Shown here piece after piece: positions 9,202-18,789 of a stretch of DNA of 33,527 bases. Source of the DNA: Candidatus Puniceispirillum sp. (GTDB lineage Bacteria; Electryoneota; RPQS01; DYHQ01); assembly GCA_020724065.1 (NCBI GenBank), contig DYHQ01000009.1:1-33527 (forward strand), given 5' to 3'. The notes beneath the pieces were generated by a model that had not been told where the DNA came from, made no database searches, and saw only the letters and a list, made by a program, of their open reading frames with translations. The first letter of the stretch is position 1, and each line of letters begins with the position of its first letter. The position numbers and the translations under genes were made by a program.

Positions 9202-10728
9202 GTGGCAACACCGAAGATTTCTCCCCGGTTGACGCTATTTCTGTTGATCCTTTCGGCTTTTCTGCTTCGTCTGCCGAACCTGGGCTACAGCTTCTATGGG
9301 GATGAAGAATTCTCTCTTCTTCGGGATAGCGACTATTTTTGGACCCATAGCGATGACTGCCATCGCCCCGTTTTCTTCACACTGCTTTTCTTGTGGCGCA
9401 CCATCGGATTTGATGGCGAGATCGGTCTGCGGTTTTTGCCGTTGATTTTCGGCTTGTTATCAGTGCCTCTGGCCTGGGCTGTTGGGCATCGCTTAGGTGG
9501 CCGCAGTTTCGCACTGGGGTTTGGCCTTCTCCTGGCAATTTCGCCCGTGCATATTGAATTCTCTCAAGAGCTGCGCATGTATTCTCTGCTCGTGCTGTTG
9601 GCTCTTGCGCAACTGCTGTGCTATCTGGATTACCGCGAACGAAGACGTTTTTCCGCTCTGATTTTGGGAGCTCTCGTTGGACTCGTTGGCATATACGCGC
9701 ATCTCTTCTACGGCTTCTGTCTGGGAGGATTTGCGTTGCTTGCTCTGCTCGACAGGCGGACTATTCGGTGGAAATCCTATTGGGTTTCCATTGTGGCCGT
9801 GGCCTTTTCTTACCTTCCCAATCTTGGGAATGTTTTGTGGTTTTACAGCATGCGCAATGTGGAGTATAGTGTGCACCTCCCAAGCGCGTTGCCGAAACTT
9901 GCGGCGTCCCTTGCCGTCGGCTTTAATCTCTTTGAATTGCCAGAACTGGCTCAGGGTCGGGGAATTGGCTGGCAAATCGTAATCGAAAACTGGTATTATG
10001 TCCTGCCTTGCATTCTCGTCTTCGGATTGCTTCTGATAGGCGCGATCAAAACATTTGCTCAGTCAAGGGAACGATTTGCGCTTTCTTTGGCGATGGCATT
10101 GCTCGTCGTCCCGACGCTTCTGGCCTATGGATTCGCCTTGGCCACCAAGAAGAACATTATGGGACCCAAGTATCTCATCTTCTTGTTGCCGTTCGTTCTT
10201 CTTCTCTTTGTGTGGGGTTTCCAGGGATTGCAAAGGCGTCTTTTCCAAATTTCGGTCGGAATCCTTTTCATCTTGCTTATAGGGCTCTCTCTCATCCACT
10301 TCTACACGGATTCGGAGCATTATGGTCGTCGCATGAATTGGCGTGCCGCCGCCGAATATCTCAGGGAGCGCGTCGGTAGTGATGTGCCCGTCATCCTCCT
10401 CCAAGGCTACGCGGAACGCTTGCTGCAGTACTATGGTTATGAGACGCGTCCTTACTGGTTGCGGGTGCCCGGAGGGGGCGATACCATCGGTGTGTCCGAG
10501 TACCTCCCTTATTTGCGGGAAAAGCTCGCTCACGTCCGAGAAGTCTACTATCTGCGGGAAGACGACCTGCAAAATGCAGTTGATCCCAACGACATTGTTT
10601 TGAAATCCTTGAGAGTGATGGGTCACAACGAAACCTTCGTCCAATACAATCCACGCCTTCAGCTCTATGGATGGGAACTCATCACAAAGAGGAAGGAAAT
10701 GCGCCGTCTCCAGATCAATCACCACTGA
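9202..10728 (+). CDS. Membrane glycosyltransferase, GT39/ArnT-like
   Basis: N-terminal FLLRLPNLGYSFYGDEEFSLLRDSDYFWTH (acidic first loop), SQELRMYSLLVLLALAQLLCYLDY, multiple TM helices. GTG start. Confidence 0.8.
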   Translation: MATPKISPRLTLFLLILSAFLLRLPNLGYSFYGDEEFSLLRDSDYFWTHSDDCHRPVFFTLLFLWRTIGFDGEIGLRFLPLIFGLLSVPLAWAVGHRLGGRSFALGFGLLLAISPVHIEFSQELRMYSLLVLLALAQLLCYLDYRERRRFSALILGALVGLVGIYAHLFYGFCLGGFALLALLDRRTIRWKSYWVSIVAVAFSYLPNLGNVLWFYSMRNVEYSVHLPSALPKLAASLAVGFNLFELPELAQGRGIGWQIVIENWYYVLPCILVFGLLLIGAIKTFAQSRERFALSLAMALLVVPTLLAYGFALATKKNIMGPKYLIFLLPFVLLLFVWGFQGLQRRLFQISVGILFILLIGLSLIHFYTDSEHYGRRMNWRAAAEYLRERVGSDVPVILLQGYAERLLQYYGYETRPYWLRVPGGGDTIGVSEYLPYLREKLAHVREVYYLREDDLQNAVDPNDIVLKSLRVMGHNETFVQYNPRLQLYGWELITKRKEMRRLQINHH

Positions 10729-10737
10729 GAATTCCTG

Positions 10738-11685
10738 ATGGTTTCGTCCGTTAGCGGTGCGCCGCCAACCCCTTCGACGGCACCCGCGCGACAAGTAACT
10801 GCGGAGGCCTGCCGCAACTGCATCTTAGATGACCTCAAGGGTGCTCTTCAGCTTCTGGATATTTCCGATGAGACGAGACAGCGAGTTCTCTCGGAGGGCG
10901 AGCGCTTTCTCTCCGGCGAATTTGAACTCTCGCGCGCTCCTTCCTATTACATTACGGCGGTTCATCGGCAATTGAAACGAATGACCGGAATGGCTGTGCC
11001 TTTTGCGGAACTGCGGCGTGCAGGCAACGAAGTCGGATTGCTGCTTTCGGAGAAGTTGCGACGGCAATTGACATCCCTGCCGCAGAAAGAAGGTTTTCGA
11101 CTCGCCGTCGAGTGGGCTATAGCAGCCAATCATCTTGACTTCCGCACAGTCGGAACCGGCTATGGATTCGCGCCCGACGAGATTGAAGAAATACTGAAGG
11201 CAAAACTGGCCAAGGGATTCGCTATTGATGAGTTCGACATGCTTTGGGACATTGTCCACACTGTGCGGAAAGTCCTCTACATACCGGATAATGTGGGCGA
11301 ATTGGCTTTCGACAGCATCGTGTTGGATTATTTGCGAGATTTCGGCTGTCATACGGTTGTTCCCTACCGAGGTGGACCGATTACTTCGGATGCGACTCGG
11401 GAGGATTTCGACTTCTTGAATACGCAGGCTCATGCGGGCGAAGTGATTTGCGCCGGACCGGACACCTTGGGGATTTCTTTGGAAGAAGCGAGTGATGAGC
11501 TTCGGGCAGCGCTGCAACGCGCCGAACTCATCGTCACGAAAGGTCAAGCGAATTTCTACACGATGTATTCAGCACAAGATAGCCTTCGGGGGCGAATCGT
11601 GTGTCTTTTCACCTGCAAATGCGATGTCGTGGCGAATCTTTTCGGACTCAGCGGGAAAATCAATATCATGAAGGTTCTGAAGTGA
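10738..11685 (+). CDS. DUF89 / ARMT1-like damage-control phosphatase family protein
   Basis: N-terminal CRNCILDDLKGAL, RRAGNEVGLLLSEKL, AIAANHLDFRT, YIPDNVGELAFDSIVLDYLR, VTKGQANFYTMY, LFTCKCDVVANLFG. Confidence 0.85.
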   Translation: MVSSVSGAPPTPSTAPARQVTAEACRNCILDDLKGALQLLDISDETRQRVLSEGERFLSGEFELSRAPSYYITAVHRQLKRMTGMAVPFAELRRAGNEVGLLLSEKLRRQLTSLPQKEGFRLAVEWAIAANHLDFRTVGTGYGFAPDEIEEILKAKLAKGFAIDEFDMLWDIVHTVRKVLYIPDNVGELAFDSIVLDYLRDFGCHTVVPYRGGPITSDATREDFDFLNTQAHAGEVICAGPDTLGISLEEASDELRAALQRAELIVTKGQANFYTMYSAQDSLRGRIVCLFTCKCDVVANLFGLSGKINIMKVLK

Positions 11686-12254
11686 AAGCACGCATGGGTC
11701 TTCCAAACAAAATTACGCTCTCTCGCCTGGCTCTCGGGCCACTCTTTCTCATTGTCTATTTGACTGACTGGCCGGGTGCCAAACTCGGAGGACTCATTAT
11801 TGCCATTCTCGTCGAGGTGACGGACATCGCGGATGGCTGGATGGCGAGAGCTCGCGGAGAAACCTCTGAAGTCGGCAAATTACTCGACCCTATGGCCGAT
11901 TCGGTCGCGCGGATTTCGTGCTTCATCGGCTTCTTGGTTTACGGGTATGCCGCCGCGTGGATGGTGGCTGTGCTGGTTTACCGCGATGTCGGCGTGGCGT
12001 ATGTGCGCACATTAGCCGCTTTGCAGGGCGTGGCGGTCGGTGCGCGTCGCAGTGGGAAATGGAAGGGTGCCATTCAGGGAACTGCAGCGATCACGATTCT
12101 CACGCTTGATCTTCTGAATATTCCTTGGCTTCAGTCGCATTTCCTGAAGATTGTCTTTTTCCTCATGCTCCTCGTGACCCTGTACACGGGATTTACTCTC
12201 GTGGACTACATCTGGGGCAATCGCAAGATACTGCGTGAGCTGCATTGGCGATAA
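11682..12254 (+). CDS. pgsA: CDP-alcohol phosphatidyltransferase (phosphatidylglycerophosphate synthase-like)
   Basis: NKITLSRLALGPLFL and the complete catalytic motif DIADGWMARARGETSEVGKLLDPMAD. The listed ORF starts at 11601 inside DUF89; GTG 11682 or ATG 11694 is more likely. Confidence 0.85.
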   Translation: MKARMGLPNKITLSRLALGPLFLIVYLTDWPGAKLGGLIIAILVEVTDIADGWMARARGETSEVGKLLDPMADSVARISCFIGFLVYGYAAAWMVAVLVYRDVGVAYVRTLAALQGVAVGARRSGKWKGAIQGTAAITILTLDLLNIPWLQSHFLKIVFFLMLLVTLYTGFTLVDYIWGNRKILRELHWR

Positions 12255-12255
12255 T

Positions 12256-14763
12256 ATGCTCGAAAAGAATAGAAACGACATCAATTTTCAAATTCCTCCT
12301 CTTGCTCATACTTCCATGTATAATTGGCACAAATACTGGGCCAGAAAGACATGGAATGTTGTGGGGGAATGGATCGAGGCTTATACGCCCGAAGGTGGAA
12401 TTATTATTGACCCATTTATGGGAAGCGGCGTCGCCGTTATCGAGGCGATTCGGAGAGGTCGGAGAGCAATAGGGATTGACTTGAATCCCATCGCTGTCGA
12501 AATCGTTGATTTGACACTCCGCCATGTTGACACAAAGGCCTTAACTCAATCGTTCGAGAAGATCGAGCGAGCAGTCAGTGAAAACATTGAAGAGCTGTAT
12601 AAAACAGAGTGCAGAAGCTGTCATGCGGAAATTGACGCCGCCTGCTTCATCTGGAATCGAGGCAAACCGGAATCGGTTCGCTATGAGTGCAATGAATGTG
12701 GAAGTCGAGAGGAGAAAGGTCGGAGACTCAAGCCTCGAGATCGAAAAATTCTCAAGAGGGCCGAGGAGTTGCTGCAATCATCAAGGGCGTGGTATCCACA
12801 AGATGCTCTATACTACCCAGACGGTTCGCCTTTCAAAGAGAAGCAGAAATACGAGAGCATTCCTGACCTGTTCACCATCCGCAATCTCTACGCACTCGCG
12901 CTTCTGATGCGTCAGATCGAGAAGGAAAAAGATGAACTTCTGAGACGCTTCCTTAAGATCACTTTCTCCTCCATGGTGCATAATTGTTCAACTATGATGC
13001 CTGTTGGCAATCCGGCTGACACAAATCATTACACTTTTTTCAGCAGCCCCGGCTGGACTCAACATTCTTACTGGCATACTCCTCGCTTCATGGAGCAGCC
13101 GGTCTGGCGAAAATTCAAGAGCGCGTTTGAAGGACATCAAGGGATTCTGAAAGCCAAGGAAGAATCGGCAGAAGTCTTCAAGAAACCGGTTCGTTTTGCC
13201 AAGACCGTTGAGCAGTTCTTAGACGGAAAAGCCGATGTTCTTCTGGTTTGTGGCTCTGCTTTGAGCACACTGCGTCACTGGCGCAAGAAGAGAGCTCTGT
13301 CCGAATACACTGACTTCTGTTTCACGGATCCTCCATACGCCAGCTCGATACAATATGGCGAATTGAGTTTCATGTGGGCGAAATGGCTCGGGCTTAACGG
13401 AGGCTATCTGCAGGATCTGTGTGAACATGAAGTCGTTGAGAATCCGCGACAAAAAAAGGATTTCGCCTATTATGAGGGGATGCTCTCAAGTACGTTGGGC
13501 GAGCTCAGCACGGCTCTTAAGCCTGGCGCTCACATGGTGCTTACCTTCCATAATCCGACCTTCAAAGTGCGCAACGCCACAATCCGCGCCGCCGTCCGCA
13601 AGGGATTCGACTTCGAGAAAATCCACCACCAACCCACGGCTGTCGTTTCAGCGAAGAGCCTTCTGCAACCTTTCGGCTCAGCCACCGGCGATTTCTACCT
13701 TCGGTTCGCCAAACCGTTTTTGCAGGAGGCGACTCCGCTCGCGCAATGGGACGAGAAACGATTTGAGCGCGTCGTCGTGGATGGCGTTCAGCACTTGCTG
13801 GCCGAGCGTTGGGAACCGACGCCATACACATTCATCATCAACTATATTGATCCACTGCTTGCCCGTGAAGGTTTCTTTCAAGAGCTGTATCCCGGTCTCG
13901 ATGTGAACACGGTGTTGAAGAACCATGAGGGCGAGGAATTTATCACCGTAGATGTGAAGATCGGCGGACAAACGGGCAAGGCGTGGTGGTTCAAACATAC
14001 CGAAAAAATCAAGATGAAAGGGATTCCTCTGGGTGAAAGAGTCGAACAGTGTGTGCTTCGCGAGCTTCTATCAAAACGCCGGGTTACATTCACGGATGTC
14101 TGGCGACGCGTCGGAGAAGAGTTCCCCAACAGCCTGACGCCCGATGCCTTGAGCATTCGGGATGTCATCCGCGAGTATGCCAAGGAGGCGCGCGGAGGTG
14201 AGTGGCAGATTCTTCCCAAATTCCAAGAACGCGTGAAGCAACATGCATTGATGATCTGGATTCTTGGCAATTTGGGAAAATCCTTGGGATATGGCATTTG
14301 GGTAGGACGCAACGAACAGAAGGAACTTACACCTTCGAGCGAGCAGCTTTCTACTCTCGTTACGACGAAAAGAGACGAATTCCTATCCGGTTCAAAGGAG
14401 GCCGTGCGTGCCGTTTCCGACATCGATCTCATCTGGCTGAAGAAAAATGAGATTGTGAGAGTTTTTGAAGTGGAATATTCCACAAGCATCACATCTGCAA
14501 TTGAAAGGTGTTCTCATCTTCCCAAGCAAGTATCCCGCTATATCGTTTTGCCGGAGGAGCGAACAGCTAAACTGAAACGAAAACTGGAGTCTCCATTTTT
14601 CAAGCAGGGTCTGCAGGGCCAAGGATGGAGGATTGTTCTTTTTGACAGAGTTTTGGACAATAGGGAGGCACTCCTGAAAGGAAAACTTGACATCGCAAGT
14701 CTCGAATGGGACTATATGAGTGACCCGCTGAAGCGTGATCGTGGACAACTGGTTCTCATTTAG
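12256..14763 (+). CDS. Large DNA methyltransferase (N6_N4-type motifs) with internal CxxC...CxxC and possible C-terminal nuclease-like domain
   Basis: MYNWHKYWARKTWNVV, SAM motif DPFMGSGVAVIEAIRRGRRAIGIDLNP (~12409), CRSC...CNEC (12610-12699), catalytic TDPPYASSIQYGELSFMW (~13324), C-terminal SDIDLIWLKKNEIVRVFEVEYSTSI (~14416-14490). ATG 12256 lies one base after the pgsA stop. Confidence 0.88.
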   Translation: MLEKNRNDINFQIPPLAHTSMYNWHKYWARKTWNVVGEWIEAYTPEGGIIIDPFMGSGVAVIEAIRRGRRAIGIDLNPIAVEIVDLTLRHVDTKALTQSFEKIERAVSENIEELYKTECRSCHAEIDAACFIWNRGKPESVRYECNECGSREEKGRRLKPRDRKILKRAEELLQSSRAWYPQDALYYPDGSPFKEKQKYESIPDLFTIRNLYALALLMRQIEKEKDELLRRFLKITFSSMVHNCSTMMPVGNPADTNHYTFFSSPGWTQHSYWHTPRFMEQPVWRKFKSAFEGHQGILKAKEESAEVFKKPVRFAKTVEQFLDGKADVLLVCGSALSTLRHWRKKRALSEYTDFCFTDPPYASSIQYGELSFMWAKWLGLNGGYLQDLCEHEVVENPRQKKDFAYYEGMLSSTLGELSTALKPGAHMVLTFHNPTFKVRNATIRAAVRKGFDFEKIHHQPTAVVSAKSLLQPFGSATGDFYLRFAKPFLQEATPLAQWDEKRFERVVVDGVQHLLAERWEPTPYTFIINYIDPLLAREGFFQELYPGLDVNTVLKNHEGEEFITVDVKIGGQTGKAWWFKHTEKIKMKGIPLGERVEQCVLRELLSKRRVTFTDVWRRVGEEFPNSLTPDALSIRDVIREYAKEARGGEWQILPKFQERVKQHALMIWILGNLGKSLGYGIWVGRNEQKELTPSSEQLSTLVTTKRDEFLSGSKEAVRAVSDIDLIWLKKNEIVRVFEVEYSTSITSAIERCSHLPKQVSRYIVLPEERTAKLKRKLESPFFKQGLQGQGWRIVLFDRVLDNREALLKGKLDIASLEWDYMSDPLKRDRGQLVLI

Positions 14764-14794
14764 TTGCCTGCTCTTCCATGACGACGGAATTGTA

Positions 14795-15259
14795 ATGAAA
14801 CGGTTGACACTCTTCATCGAGACAATTGTCACGACTGGACTGGGAACGGGATTCGCCCCGATTGCGCCGGCGACAGCGGCGAGCGCGTTGGCGTGTGTCG
14901 TCTTGTGGTTTCTGCCGGGCGCTCGAAGTTGGCCGGGACTGCTTTTCGTGTTTCCATTCTTCTTTGTTGGAGTATGGCTGGCCGGGCGCGGAGAGCAACG
15001 CTATGGACACGATGGGAAACCGATTGTCATTGACGAACTCCTGGGGCAGTGGATTACTCTTTTTTTCGCGTCGTCTTCGCTCTCGACTTTCATCGCCGCT
15101 TTTCTTCTCTTTCGGCTCTTTGATGTGTGGAAACCTTTCGTGATTCGCCAAAGTCAGAAACTTCCTCGTGGATGGGGAGTGATGGTAGACGATGTTTTGG
15201 CCGGTGTGTTGGCCCTAATATGCTCGCGGCTCTTGACTCTGACACCATTTTTTTCGTAG
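14795..15259 (+). CDS. pgpA: Phosphatidylglycerophosphatase A
   Basis: GLGTGFAPIAPATAASALA, VIDELLGQWITL, FRLFDVWKPFVIRQSQKLPRGWGVMVDDVLAGVLA. Confidence 0.92.
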   Translation: MKRLTLFIETIVTTGLGTGFAPIAPATAASALACVVLWFLPGARSWPGLLFVFPFFFVGVWLAGRGEQRYGHDGKPIVIDELLGQWITLFFASSSLSTFIAAFLLFRLFDVWKPFVIRQSQKLPRGWGVMVDDVLAGVLALICSRLLTLTPFFS

Positions 15260-15268
15260 CTTAGTTCT

Positions 15269-16567
15269 GTGGGAAAAGCAAGCGCCAGGCCTGAAGGCAA
15301 ATCCTCACGAGAAATCCAGCCGAAATTTGCGGAAATCATCACGGTCGGCAATGAACTGCTCATGGGATTGGTGGTCAACGGAAATGCCGCCTATCTGGGA
15401 CGAGCCCTCGCCGAAGCCGGTGTGCCCGTGCGATGGAGCTCGGTTGTCGCAGATCACATAGGCGAGATTCAGGCCGTGCTTGAGCGTGCACTGGAGCGCG
15501 CTTCGGTCGTTGTGCTGACAGGTGGTTTAGGCCCTACACCGGATGATGTGACAAAGGACGCGGTAGCTCAGTTCTTTGATATGCAGTTGGAACTTCGAGC
15601 GGATCTTCTGGAAGAGGTTGAAGCGCGATTCGCCCGTTTCGGTCGGACGATGCCGGAGGTCTCGCGTGGACAAGCGATTTTTCCGCGTGGCGCCAAAGCC
15701 ATTCCCAATCCGTTGGGAACGGCGTCGGGAATACATATTACGCATGGCAATTGCGTGGTGTTTGCGATACCTGGCGTGCCGCACGAGATGGAAGGCATGA
15801 TGGAAAGCTACATCGCGCCGTGGCTGCTTGAAAATATGGCAACAACTCCGATTGTCTCAAAGACTCTTCAGACAGCGGGCATTGGCGAATCGCTGATTCT
15901 GGAACGCTTGGGCGGCATCGAGCATATTGATGAATTTGTGAACCTTGCGTTTTTACCGTCGCCCGTCGGAGTGACGCTTCACCTTACGGCGAAATCTCAA
16001 GACCTGTATGAAGCGGAAGCGCAACTTGCCGAGGCGGAGGGTTTGATTCGGGAGCGTATCGGCGAATTCATCTATGCCACGGGGAAACAGAGCCTGGCTG
16101 AGGTCATCGCACGAATCCTGGCCAATCGAGGCAAGACCATTGCCGTCGCGGAATCGTGCACCGGCGGACTTGTCGCCCACACTTTTACCAACATTCCGGG
16201 AAGCTCGAATTTTTTCGAGCGAGGCTTTGTGACCTATTCGAATCGCTCAAAGACGGAGTTGCTTGGAGTACCGGAAGAGCTTATCCAGCAGCATGGGGCG
16301 GTTTCGGAGGAAGTTGTGCGAGCGATGGCCGGAGGCGCACGGCGAAAAGCGAAAACAGACTACGGCCTGGCTACAACGGGCATCGCTGGACCGGATGGCG
16401 GCACACCGGAAAAGCCCGTCGGAACGGCATGGGTGGCCGTCGCTGACGCACGCGAGACCGTCGCGGAGAAAATTCAAGTCGGATACACGCGCGAAGCGAA
16501 CAAGATGCGTTTTGCTCAGGCAGTACTCTTCTTGCTCTACAGAAAACTGATGCAAGAGACCGCTTGA
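15269..16567 (+). CDS. cinA: CinA family protein (competence/damage-inducible, nicotinamide-nucleotide amidohydrolase domain)
   Basis: AEIITVGNELLMG, VVLTGGLGPTPDDVTKDAVA, GVPHEMEGMM, C-terminal VAESCTGGLVAHTFTNIPGSSNFFERGFVTYSN and TTGIAGPDGGTPEKPVGTAWVAV. Confidence 0.95.
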   Translation: MGKASARPEGKSSREIQPKFAEIITVGNELLMGLVVNGNAAYLGRALAEAGVPVRWSSVVADHIGEIQAVLERALERASVVVLTGGLGPTPDDVTKDAVAQFFDMQLELRADLLEEVEARFARFGRTMPEVSRGQAIFPRGAKAIPNPLGTASGIHITHGNCVVFAIPGVPHEMEGMMESYIAPWLLENMATTPIVSKTLQTAGIGESLILERLGGIEHIDEFVNLAFLPSPVGVTLHLTAKSQDLYEAEAQLAEAEGLIRERIGEFIYATGKQSLAEVIARILANRGKTIAVAESCTGGLVAHTFTNIPGSSNFFERGFVTYSNRSKTELLGVPEELIQQHGAVSEEVVRAMAGGARRKAKTDYGLATTGIAGPDGGTPEKPVGTAWVAVADARETVAEKIQVGYTREANKMRFAQAVLFLLYRKLMQETA

Positions 16568-16586
16568 TCTGCGCACAAGAGTATTT

Positions 16587-17141
16587 ATGCGACTTTTCAT
16601 TGCCATAGATTTGCCCGAAGATTGGAAAGAGAAGTTGGCCCAGTTGCAGAGTTCCATCGAATGGCTCGGGCGAGGAATCAGTTGGGCAAGGTCTGAGGGA
16701 ATGCACCTCACACTCAAATTCCTCGGCGAAGTCCCCGAAGAGAAAGTCGGCGAAATTGCGGCGGGGCTTGAGCGCGCCTGCAGAGGAACCGCACCGTTCG
16801 AGATGCGTATGAAGGGAACGGGATGTTTTCCCAACTCAAAGCGACCGCGCGTTTATTGGGCGGGACTGAACGGCGGCGAAACCCTTCTGGCGCTTCAAAA
16901 ACGGGTTGAAGATGAAATGGAGCGCTTGGGATTCCCTCGAGAGGAACGCGATTTCACCCCGCACTTGACTATTGCACGAATTAAAGACCCAATGGGCAAG
17001 GAACGGATGACGAAGGCGCTTCTCGATTACGAACTGGAGACCGATTCGATTCAAGTCCGGGAAGTGCTACTAATGCAAAGCATTTTGAAGCCGACCGGTG
17101 CCGAATACCGGCCTCAATCTCGGATTGAACTCAAGGCATAG
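16587..17141 (+). CDS. thpR: RNA 2',3'-cyclic phosphodiesterase
   Basis: MRLFIAIDLPEDWKEKL, HLTLKFLGEV and HLTIARIKD (2H phosphoesterase HxTx motifs). Confidence 0.94.
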   Translation: MRLFIAIDLPEDWKEKLAQLQSSIEWLGRGISWARSEGMHLTLKFLGEVPEEKVGEIAAGLERACRGTAPFEMRMKGTGCFPNSKRPRVYWAGLNGGETLLALQKRVEDEMERLGFPREERDFTPHLTIARIKDPMGKERMTKALLDYELETDSIQVREVLLMQSILKPTGAEYRPQSRIELKA

Positions 17142-17146
17142 AAACG

Positions 17147-17620
17147 ATGCCCCGCCTACAGGTGATTGTAGATATTGATGCGCCGAGAGCGAAGGTGTGG
17201 CATCTAATCAGCGACGCGAAAGAAATGGAGTTCTGGTGCCCCAGCATTCGCGATTTGGCTTATGAACCGGCAGGGACATTGCAGGTGGGAACCCTGCGCA
17301 AAGCCCGCATCGAAGTCAACGGCAAAATTCATGCGCTTCGTACCGAGGTGACGCATTGCGAGGCGCCGAATTTCTTCAGCGAGATGCCCTGCGGCTGCAC
17401 AGCCGATTGGCTGGGAAAAGTGACATCGGCAAGGTTGACCTACCGCCTTGAAGCAGAGAGCGAAAGCCGGACCACACTGATTTTCACGGGCGAATATGAA
17501 CTGAAAGGACTTTGGGGGCAGTTTTTCGATAAGCTCATCGGCGAGGGCATGGTGCGAAGTGCGGTGAAGCAGAACCTCGAACGACTAAAAACCTACGCGG
17601 AAACGGGGAGGGTGGTTTAG
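17147..17620 (+). CDS. SRPBCC (polyketide cyclase/START-like) protein
   Basis: 157 aa. VIVDIDAPRAKVWHLISDAKEMEFWCPSIRD and a C-terminal amphipathic helix typical of the fold. Confidence 0.75.
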   Translation: MPRLQVIVDIDAPRAKVWHLISDAKEMEFWCPSIRDLAYEPAGTLQVGTLRKARIEVNGKIHALRTEVTHCEAPNFFSEMPCGCTADWLGKVTSARLTYRLEAESESRTTLIFTGEYELKGLWGQFFDKLIGEGMVRSAVKQNLERLKTYAETGRVV

Positions 17621-17720
17621 TGCTCGAATTTTCAGCGAGCCGGGCACGCGAGACGCATGCCGCGGCGAGAGTCTGCAACCGCTCGGCCCAATGTAGTATC
17701 TAATTAAGAGGAGATAGACT

Positions 17721-18779
17721 ATGGCGTCGGAAACAACTGAGAAGACGCGTGCGTTAGATTTGGCGATTGGCCAGATTGAAAAGCAGTTCGGCAAAGGTTC
17801 TATTATGCGCTTGGGTGAAGAGGGCGCGAGGGTTCAGCTCGCGGTGATTCCCACAGGCGCTTTGTCGCTCGATGTAGCTTTAGGCATCGGCGGGGTTCCG
17901 CGCGGTCGCGTCACCGAAATCTACGGGCCGGAAGCCTCGGGCAAAACCACTCTGGCACTTCATCTCATCGCTGAGGCTCAGAAAAGTGGAGGATTTGCTG
18001 CGATTATTGACGCCGAGCATGCGCTTGATCCGCAGTATGCTCAAGCGTTGGGCGTCAACCTCGACGACCTGCTCGTGTCGCAGCCGGACACGGGAGAGCA
18101 GGCGTTGGAGATCGCTGAGACTCTGATTCGCTCCGGCTCTCTCGATATCGTTGTTGTGGATAGCGTGGCGGCATTGGTACCGAAGGCGGAAATCGAAGGC
18201 GACATGGGCGACTCCTTGCCCGGACTGCAAGCCCGTCTGATGTCTCAAGCCCTGCGCAAGCTTACGGCGACCGTTTCTCGCTCCAATACGGCTCTCGTTT
18301 TCATCAACCAAATCCGAATGAAAATCGGTGTGATGTTCGGCAATCCCGAAACGACCAGCGGCGGTCAGGCATTGAAATTCTACTCCACCATTCGAATGGA
18401 AATTCGCAGAATTGCTTCGATCAAGGAAGGGGAGAATATCGTCGGCAGTCGGACGCGTGTGAAGGTTGTGAAAAACAAGGTGGCTCCGCCGTTCAAGCAG
18501 GCGGAATTCGATATTGTCTATGGAAAAGGCATTTCGCGAGCCGGCGATGTGCTCGACCTTGCTTCGGAAAAGGACATTGTCAAGCGCACCGGAACATGGT
18601 ACAGCTATAGCGACGAGCGTTTGGGTCAAGGCCGTGAACGCGTCGTCGAATTGCTGCTCGAAAATGCGGACATTCTCAAGAAAATGGAAGCTGAAGTGCG
18701 AGCGAAATTGGGCTTTGCCCTCCCCGCGACCAAGACAACTTCCGAACCTGAAACAAGACCGGCACGCAGCAAGAAATAG
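17721..18779 (+). CDS. recA: Recombinase RecA
   Basis: [83 protein letters not shown] before ATG. Confidence 0.99.
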   Translation: MASETTEKTRALDLAIGQIEKQFGKGSIMRLGEEGARVQLAVIPTGALSLDVALGIGGVPRGRVTEIYGPEASGKTTLALHLIAEAQKSGGFAAIIDAEHALDPQYAQALGVNLDDLLVSQPDTGEQALEIAETLIRSGSLDIVVVDSVAALVPKAEIEGDMGDSLPGLQARLMSQALRKLTATVSRSNTALVFINQIRMKIGVMFGNPETTSGGQALKFYSTIRMEIRRIASIKEGENIVGSRTRVKVVKNKVAPPFKQAEFDIVYGKGISRAGDVLDLASEKDIVKRTGTWYSYSDERLGQGRERVVELLLENADILKKMEAEVRAKLGFALPATKTTSEPETRPARSKK

Positions 18780-18789
18780 CGGAATTCAG

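Noticed and set aside
10063-11547. Two ~240 aa minus-strand ORFs (10063..10794 and 10825..11547)
   Set aside because: Shadows of the GT39-like and DUF89 genes; low complexity, no motifs or SD.
13421-13906. 161 aa alternate-frame plus-strand ORF inside the methyltransferase
   Set aside because: Ser/Arg-rich out-of-frame translation; the methyltransferase frame is continuous and motif-bearing.
17621-17720. LexA/SOS box upstream of recA
   Set aside because: No GAAC-N4-GTTC or CTG-N10-CAG palindrome that I could recognise in the 100-bp leader.
17880-18629. 249 aa minus-strand ORF
   Set aside because: Antisense to recA, whose coding identity is unambiguous.
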